Source of the DNA: Akebia trifoliata
Lineage: Eukaryota > Streptophyta > Magnoliopsida > Ranunculales > Lardizabalaceae
Reading direction: 5' to 3'
Length of the DNA stretch: 64,000 nucleotides
Assembly (NCBI GenBank): GCA_017979445.1
Contig: CM030708.1
Span: 34,538,721 to 34,602,720, forward strand
Within the stretch, counting starts at the first letter, position 1. Each line of letters begins with the position of its first letter. A program made the position numbers and the translations under genes. Below the pieces are notes generated by a model. The model ran no database searches. It was not told the DNA's origin and saw nothing but the letters and a program-made list of their open reading frames with translations. Shown here in pieces: positions 57,367 to 64,000 of the stretch.

Positions 57367-58383
57367 ATATTGCTCGTACATGATATTAAATCAAGTTAAT
57401 TTCTTTTGAATTGGAACATGGTTAATCTAAATCCTTCTAAATAATTATTGGATTGCATCATTCCCAACCCAAAGCCTCACCCCCAAACCCAAAATTATCT
57501 TATTAAATTTCAGGTATGATCCGATCCATTGTCAGTGTACTCCCAAGACCCATGAAAATAAGCTGCATGGATGGTAGGTCACCATTGATTAAAGATGACA
57601 TATGAAGCAGTGTAAATATTTATGATTGGAGAAGTAGCCTAATAATTTAACATTTTGTGTAAGGTAGGCCATCTATGTGGCACACTTAAATGAACTAGGC
57701 CCAATTTGTAACTGAAAAAGTACACACATGGGTAGGTTTCTTCCACAAATGTTTTCTTCTCTACCTCCACTTAGGTCTACATGACAAATGCTTAAATCAT
57801 TTGGGGGCCCACACATGGTAAATGAGTGTTATAAATCATTTTGAAGCCCACATTTTGATGAATCAGAACCCATTAGCAAGCTAGGTCAGGATCATCAATG
57901 CATATAGAGAGACATTTGAATGGGCTAGAGGGGGCCCACAAGAATCATAAAATGAATTTATTTTGTGAATCTCTTAGTTGTATACATGTACCACATAGTT
58001 GTATCTACAAATATGATTGAACCTTCCCCTTAAATGCACACCACAAACTATGTAAGCTACTCTGCTCCTAGTGGTCTTGGAGTGATGGGACCTCCTACTA
58101 ATTAGGGTTTGGGTACCCTTCATAAATTGAACCATTTTCTATAACAGCCTTGTTTTAATAGGGGTTCAATTTTATTTAATAAGAGCATTAAATTTTGTTA
58201 TTTTGTACTGTTTTGGAAAGATTTACTTCTCTGGTAATTTCTTAATTATTGACACTTTAGTATGGTTGTAGATTCAGCTTGGTTTGGCTGAACAATAGGA
58301 CACCAAGGATGCATGCCACATTCTGGACCACAATGAATTTATTATTGCAACAAACTGTTTTCTAAAAATAAATAAATAAAAGA
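57367..58383. other. Spacer with no recognised feature
   Basis: No gene. The region around 57480-58100 is slightly less AT-rich but has no open frame of interest. Confidence 0.4.
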
Positions 58384-58552
58384 ATAATGCTGAAGTGACC
58401 TCAAGATTCTACCTCATATCGCACATTCTAATGTGAAACGTGTGTAGTAACCCTAGATGCTTTTCGTTGAGATATAAGTCAAAAAGAATCTATGGTTCTT
58501 ACATACTTTCAAGTCCGGATGTACAATCTTGAGGTCACTCCAACATGACTCT
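58384..58552. mobile_element. Palindromic MITE of the ATCTATGGTT family
   Basis: GCTGAAGTGACCTCAAGATT / AATCTTGAGGTCACTCCAAC are inverted ends; the inner stem CTAGATGCTTTTCG / AAAGAATCTATGGTT surrounds TTGAGATATAAG. Closely related to 33129-33311. Confidence 0.75.
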
Positions 58553-58561
58553 AAATAAAAT

Positions 58562-58665
58562 TGAATCTGTTAGTTATTGGTTGAAAGTGGTTCTGAACTC
58601 GAGTCGTGGTATCAAAACTCATAAATCTTACCAATTTATCTATTTGGTCGCGTGAGTTGAATTTA
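58562..58665 (-). repeat. Degenerate tRNA-like SINE head
   Basis: On the minus strand: ATAGATAAATTGGTAAGATT (A-box-like) and CCACGACTCGAGTTCAGAAC (B-box-like). Confidence 0.45.
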
Positions 58666-58801
58666 AGATTATTTTCAGAAGATGATGATGATGATAAGCG
58701 TCATGCATGACATCGAAGTTGTCAGTAAATTTACTTGATAAGGTATGTGGTGTAAACCCAAGTACAAAACCCATCATCATCCGAGTTATTCATCTCGCTC
58801 A

Positions 58802-58841
58802 CCCCCCCCCCCCCCCCCCCCTCCCCCCAAAAAAAAAAAAA
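58802..58841. repeat. Poly-C run followed by poly-A
   Basis: Twenty C, one T, six C and then thirteen A. The opposite strand is a long G run. The exact length may be wrong if this is an assembly of short reads. Confidence 0.9.
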
Positions 58842-60721
58842 ATGAAGAAGAGAGAAAAACAGGTTAATGATTTCTAATACTTTGATTAAGTATTTTTCCT
58901 CAACAAATATTGCTTAAAATAAAAGAGGGTAACTTTTTTTTTTGTCCTTGATGAAAGATATTCAAAATTCAATGATTAAAAATCATCAATCATATTAAAA
59001 TTTGATGTATAGGTCTGCTTAAAGGTGGGCCAAACAATTGTATAAAAGAAAAACTAAGACTTTGCTTAGTATGTTGCAAATGATTTTCTAAAATCAATTT
59101 TATTGATACTTGGTAACACAATGCAAATGATTTACAATGGAAAAAAAAAAAATGCACCGATCACTTAAATTCTCTAGAAATTTCAACAAATGATTTGCAA
59201 CACAAAAGTAAAGTATGTAAATCATTTGTAAAATTATTTGACTCCAATCTATTCATATCAAAATTACTAAAATGCCTTTTATCAAGAAAATCAATCAAAT
59301 TATAAAAATACAATTAGTACTTGGTACAACAATATACACACATAAATTTATAAAAACACCCAAGATACATTAAATTGCACACTAAAATTATAAAAATACC
59401 TCATAAAAAAACCTTTAAATTATAAAAAATAACCCTCAATACTTACTGCAATAAAACGCTTATTAATTTACAAAAATGCATCTCTTCATAACATTTACTT
59501 GCATATGAAAATTATAAAAATACCCTCGATCAATTTTATTACAAAATATCCATCATCATGAAGGTATTTTTGGAGATTCACATGCATGTTATTATAAGAA
59601 GTACTATAAGTATTTTTGTAATTGAATAGTTTATTTTACGGTGACTATACCTTTTGATAGGAATATTTTTGTAAATTCATATGTATGTTAATCTAGCAAG
59701 TACTGATGGTATATTTGTAATTTGAATAATTTATTTGATTAGGTTGAACAAGTTATTATTTTTTTCCTTGTTTTATATTAATAAGAAATCACAATGAAAT
59801 TTTTTTATTGTAAATATCAACTAATCACCAAAACAAAAAAATAATTAATTAATTTAAAAATTCACGAGAGATTTCCCAATGGTTACCAAACAATAGTAGA
59901 TCTTTCAGTACAAATGATTTGTAGTGTATCAAGAAAGAACTAGATTGTTTTGATGTATCAAATTAGATCAGATCGATATATTAGATACTAATATAAAATT
60001 AAGAGATTTATTCCCTCAAAAGAACCCAAGAAGCTTTTTATATGGATATTGCATGTTAGGGTATCCTCCAACTAACATGGGTTACCCAATATAACTGCTT
60101 TTATTGCGCAACTTATAATGGCATAAGGCATATGTGGACTTTGTGTGAGTTTTATTACCTTTTAAAAGGAACCCCATCTTCAAAGTTAGGGTATTTATAC
60201 TTAATAAACATGTACCTTATACAAAGGGTAAGCTTTACATATTAAGGGTATCTTTAGTTACTTAAATGGAATAATAATTATAATATAAGTTGAGGTTTAT
60301 TTGATAATAGTTAAGCATTCTCCTTCTCCAGAGTTGTCTACTCTCAAGGGAGCAAGTTTATGAGAATTCCTAAAGATTCTCTTATCAACTTAGATAATGA
60401 CCTTATTGTAACATTATATGTTTATTTCATAATTTGCATATAAACCTTATTATAGTGTCGTCGCCAACCAATGGGTGCTCATTATTGTAGCCAACCAACG
60501 ACTAGCTTGATTGAGGTTGTTAAGTGTTAATTATTGATGATAATTTAGCTAAGTGAGGGTTTTTAGTTTAATATCATTTAGATATGAACATTCCATAGGT
60601 TTCGTTGAAGCAACGTCCAATGTAATTTCAAGCATTTAAGATATTGGGTATTTTTATCGAAATTGACAAGTATTTTGTCGAAATTATCGGTTCAAACATG
60701 TTTTTATTTATAATAATAAAA
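58842..60721. other. AT-rich spacer
   Basis: No gene. The part 59050-59930 has near-inverted blocks (GCTTAGTATGTTGCAAATGA at left, GTACAAATGATTTGTAG at right) and could be an old 870-bp MITE, but the ends are too diverged to call. Confidence 0.4.
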
Positions 60722-60845
60722 AAAGCACCTATTCACAAAATCGTAGATCATTTGCCTTGAGATACATAGAACCATAAATCTTTTTCTTGTGTATCCCAAG
60801 GTAAATGATCTACGGTTCTGTGATGGGGGTGTCAGATTATCAGGA
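60722..60845. mobile_element. Palindromic MITE, about 124 bp
   Basis: AAATCGTAGATCATTTGCCT / AAGGTAAATGATCTACGGTT are inverted, with TTGAGATACATAGAACC / TTGTGTATCCC at the loop. Its right end CTGTGATGGGGGTGTC matches the element at 32092. Confidence 0.7.
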
Positions 60846-61361
60846 CTCTTTGAGTTATAATTTCAACCAAACCAATAAGTGATAAACTCTAAAACCTAAT
60901 GGACATTTTAGAAGCGAAAGTGCATTAATGTCGCAACCTCATATCGAATGATTTGGCTTAGTTAGTACTATGATCTCAAATTCAAAATTTCTCGAATCCT
61001 TTTGTGATTCTTGAATACGAAAGGCACATTATAGTGTCACACATCCAATTTATATTGGTTTGAGCTCAAATAATTGGATGTTGGAGCATTATTGGTTATC
61101 CATTAACACCACTTTAATTTCATCCCTTAAAAGACACCAATCATAAAGAGCGATTGCTGAGTTGACTCACTTATTCTCAAGCACCTATTACAACTGTAAA
61201 ATGTTTTTAAGCCATGTGGTCTCTTTGGTTTCAAAACTTTTGGAATCTTTTTCCATCCCACACTCACGAGCACTACTTTAACAAAGTTCTCTTTAAAATG
61301 GATGAAAATACCTTCCTTATCCTTATCATTTAAGAAAGGCACAAAATGATAATTCGTATCT
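60846..61361. other. Spacer with no recognised feature
   Basis: No supported gene. A minus-strand open frame of 133 codons that crosses 61127-61525 was judged to be chance (see rejected). Confidence 0.4.
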
Positions 61362-61773
61362 AGGGCTGGCAATGATCCGAAATATACCTGATAACTGGTC
61401 CGAATCGATCTGATCTTAAAAAAAAATGAAATATCGGATTTTCGGATCAGATTCGAATCTAGTCCAATCCGATCCAAACATATTTTAATAATTTTTTTTT
61501 TATTCTTAATTTCATATAAATACATATAGATAAAATGTTTTAATCTTTTTTGTTTCCCTCTATTTTTGTAATTGGAAAGTGGGTTTTTTTTAATTTTATA
61601 TTATTTAAATTTTTTGAACATTGATCATTTGAAAATAAGGCATGTGTTTGGATCGGATTCAGTTCACATATTCATTGATCCGTTTGGATCGGATAGGGTA
61701 CATATTTAAAAAAATTCGGATCGGTATTGGAGTGGTACTGATCTAGTACTGAACCAATCTGTTGCTAGCCCTA
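61362..61773. mobile_element. hAT-type MITE, about 412 bp
   Basis: Clear terminal inverted repeats TAGGGCTGGCAA and TTGCTAGCCCTA. The interior is built of GATCCGAATC/GGATCGGAT words, with an AT-rich middle. The flanks GTATC and CTATT do not show a clean 8-bp duplication. Confidence 0.75.
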
Positions 61774-63568
61774 CCTATTGATTCTAATGGTCTGGACTGG
61801 CCAGGATATGCTCTGGAAAAGCCCATTGTGTGACAAGATTAACCTGTCCATTGTATGTTGAAGTGACGTAGGCCCAAATCCAGCCCATAACTAGATATAT
61901 TCACATACATACAAGCCCAACAAGAGCCCATTTATTACTCAATTAACACCTATGCAGTCTGCACCTATTGCCCTAGTAGACACTGAAGGGAGTTTTGGTG
62001 CCATTTTAGAGAAGTAATTTTGAATTTCATTACAAGTCAATAGGGATATCTCACATCCTTTGCCAACCACACGATTCACATTATTTTTACTGGGCTTTTA
62101 AGTCTTCTAGGCCCATGTCTTTGTTGGTTGAACATTCACACCAACAATCAGTCTGGTTGGTCATTCCTAAACATTAGATTTTGAGATTTTTTTTCACATC
62201 GTGGGCTTTATCAACAGGCCAGTGCAAGCCTACTAAGAACAATGCTGAATCCAACGGCCAAAAAATCTCCGACCTCCTTGTACAGATTAAGTTATGTTAG
62301 GGCAATGATATTAGAACACCATTATTTTATGAATAAGCGCCATAAAGTGATTTTATTATATGGTGTGATTTTACAATACATAGCTTATGATGTTTATTTA
62401 TAACATAATGGTGTTTTAATATCTCACAATTAGATGAAAAAACCCAACGGACAGTGGATCAAATTTATAATAGTGCAACTTGAATGGGCCTTAACTTAAG
62501 CCAATAGAACTAATATGAGCTTGGACTGTAGCCCAAGCCCTTTTATGGAATCTTAGATTGTTATATTTTTTAGGTGATTTGTACATAACCTTCTGGGTGT
62601 TTTGATAAATATGTGAGAGACCCTCTATGTTCTCAAAACTGATGAGATACCCTTTGACCTCGGTCTTCCCTTTGAACCCTTCAACTTCTAAGATAAATTC
62701 CTTTTTAACCTGTTTGACCTCGTCAATGATACCTTGGCATCAACATTTTTTCGAAAATCCTTGATTTTTCTACCTCAAAATTATCTTCAATTTTTTTTTT
62801 CCAAAATTCCTATATTGTTTGTGAGGTATTTTATCTCAGAGGTCGAAGATGATGACCTCAAGTGTACAACACCCGTATCTCGAGAAAATGCATCTATGAT
62901 TCTGTGCACACCACCACGATAAATGAATATTGATTAAAGTTTAACTGTACCATTACCCCTACGGCTAAAAATAATAATTTATCTAAACTAGACCCAATAA
63001 AATAAGGTTGGTTGTAATCATCAATATGACAAAGATATTGATTGGAAGAATATCAAACTAGTTATAATTTAGAGCCGAATAACATCATTAGTAAGAGTAA
63101 AATCAATTATTTAACCTTATACATTAGTGAAATAAAGAATAAACGGTAAAAAAGCCAAGTGAATCCAAAATGTCTAATCCTTCAATTTTCTACCAAAGCA
63201 TGATCTCTAACTTTCTCAAAATTCTTATATTCTCTTTGGGATTCGAAGGTTTGAAAAAAACGGAACTAAGGATGAAAAATCTTAACCTAAAGATTGACGA
63301 CAACGGTGTTTTGCGGAGTAAAAAAAAAGGGTTTTTGGTTAATTAGAGGTTGAAGATGAGAGCAGTTATATAATTTGTCATTAATCTCTCATAAAAGACC
63401 ATAGTCAAGGGGAATGTCATCAATTTGAAAACACAAGGTATCTCAAGAAGGGTATATTTAAATCACCCTTGTTTTTTCAAAAATTTCTAAGCTTATTAGC
63501 TTCTATATCGGAGGGCAACGTGCCCTAAAAAAAATTTAAAATTCTTTTAAGAAACTATTTTTTCTTCT
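61774..63568. other. Spacer with a small MITE
   Basis: No gene. A short inverted-repeat element at about 62309-62430 (GATATTAGAACACCATTATT / ATAATGGTGTTTTAATATC) shares TTATGATGTTTATTTATAAC with a fragment at 37755-37795. A hairpin-family fragment lies at 62870-62935 (GTATCTCGAGAAAATGCATC). Confidence 0.5.
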
Positions 63569-63745
63569 AGTCATGCTAGAGTAACATTGAAAAATTGACA
63601 TCGTTTTCAGACGTGGGTGTGCACAAAATCATAGATGCTTCTCACTCGTATCTCGATGAAAGTATCTGTGATCTGTACACTCATCCATATCAGCAATGTC
63701 CCAAACACGTCGATTTCAATGTTACTTCAGCATTTTCCTTTCTCT
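63569..63745. mobile_element. Palindromic MITE of the ATCTATGGTT family
   Basis: GTCATGCTAGAGTAACATTG and CAATGTTACTTCAGCATTTT are inverted ends; the inner stem AAAATCATAGATGCTTCTCA / GAAAGTATCTGTGAT has TATCTCGATG at its loop. Confidence 0.7.
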
Positions 63746-64000
63746 ACCCTTTAAGAAAATCGTGTATCATGATTATCTTTTTTAGGTAGTCCAAAGAAAA
63801 GCACACTAAACTTTAGTCTGGTGGGGCTCCAAAATTTCAAAATAATAGAAATTTCACCATCAATAACATATTTTTCATATGGAAAAAATATCCTTCTTTA
63901 AAAGTATATATTATATACTTAAAGGTTTCGTAAGCAATTCGGTTAGTTGATTTATTTTGGATTCTTTATTTGTCTACATTTGCTAATCCTTTTGGAGTGT
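63746..64000. other. AT-rich end of window
   Basis: Nothing recognised. Confidence 0.4.

Noticed and set aside
61127..61525. Minus-strand open frame of 133 codons
   Set aside because: Part of it crosses the hAT-type MITE at 61362; the rest has no recognisable domain and ordinary intergenic composition.

Overview
The window is nuclear DNA of a flowering plant. The coding parts are split into many short exons with GT-AG introns and AT-rich, T-rich intron sequence. The proteins are plant-type (a TBL/DUF231 wall O-acetyltransferase, a plastid class 3 lipase, a transit-peptide AIR synthase), and the spacers are filled with short non-autonomous transposons (MITEs) and tRNA-derived SINEs. The exact taxon cannot be told from the sequence. 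All exon models were built by hand: every junction keeps frame and joins conserved protein text, but none has transcript support.

Layout. 3-3273 (+): 3' part of a DEDDy 3'-5' exonuclease gene whose start lies outside the window. 5905-10202 (-): PUR5, the plastid AIR synthase of purine synthesis (8 exons). 12663-17300 (+): an ERdj3B-type ER DnaJ co-chaperone (10 exons), with an exact ER-stress element (CCAAT-N9-CCACG) in its promoter. 18392-18463 (-): tRNA-Pro(CGG). 18759-21750 (+): a ZMAT2/Snu23 spliceosomal zinc-finger protein (10 exons). 23246-25262 (-): TAF13 of TFIID (5 exons). 26981-29818 (-): a TBL acetyltransferase (5 exons), whose fourth intron holds four tandem tRNA-like units. 29819-38184: a spacer of about 8.4 kb built of MITEs, SINEs and tandem repeats. 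38185-42838 (+): a PLIP-type plastid lipase (5 exons). 42839-50463: a repeat-rich spacer with a run of five double-hairpin elements inserted in (TA)n at 43437-45363. 50464-52905 (-): a TPR protein with a degenerate J domain (3 exons). 52906-64000: about 11 kb with no supported gene, only repeats.

The genes are housekeeping loci with separate jobs (RNA/DNA trimming, purine synthesis, ER folding, splicing, transcription initiation, wall acetylation, plastid lipid turnover) and do not form a pathway. The order ERdj3B - PLIP - TPR/J-like resembles a stretch of Arabidopsis chromosome 3 as I recall it, so part of the window may be conserved synteny.

The most unusual content is non-coding: the (TA)n-linked double-hairpin array, a dispersed family of palindromic MITEs with a shared stem motif (a dozen or more copies or fragments), and a tandem tRNA-like array inside an intron. 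I found no CRISPR array, operon, intact transposase or complete retrotransposon, and no clear evidence of a new multigene system.
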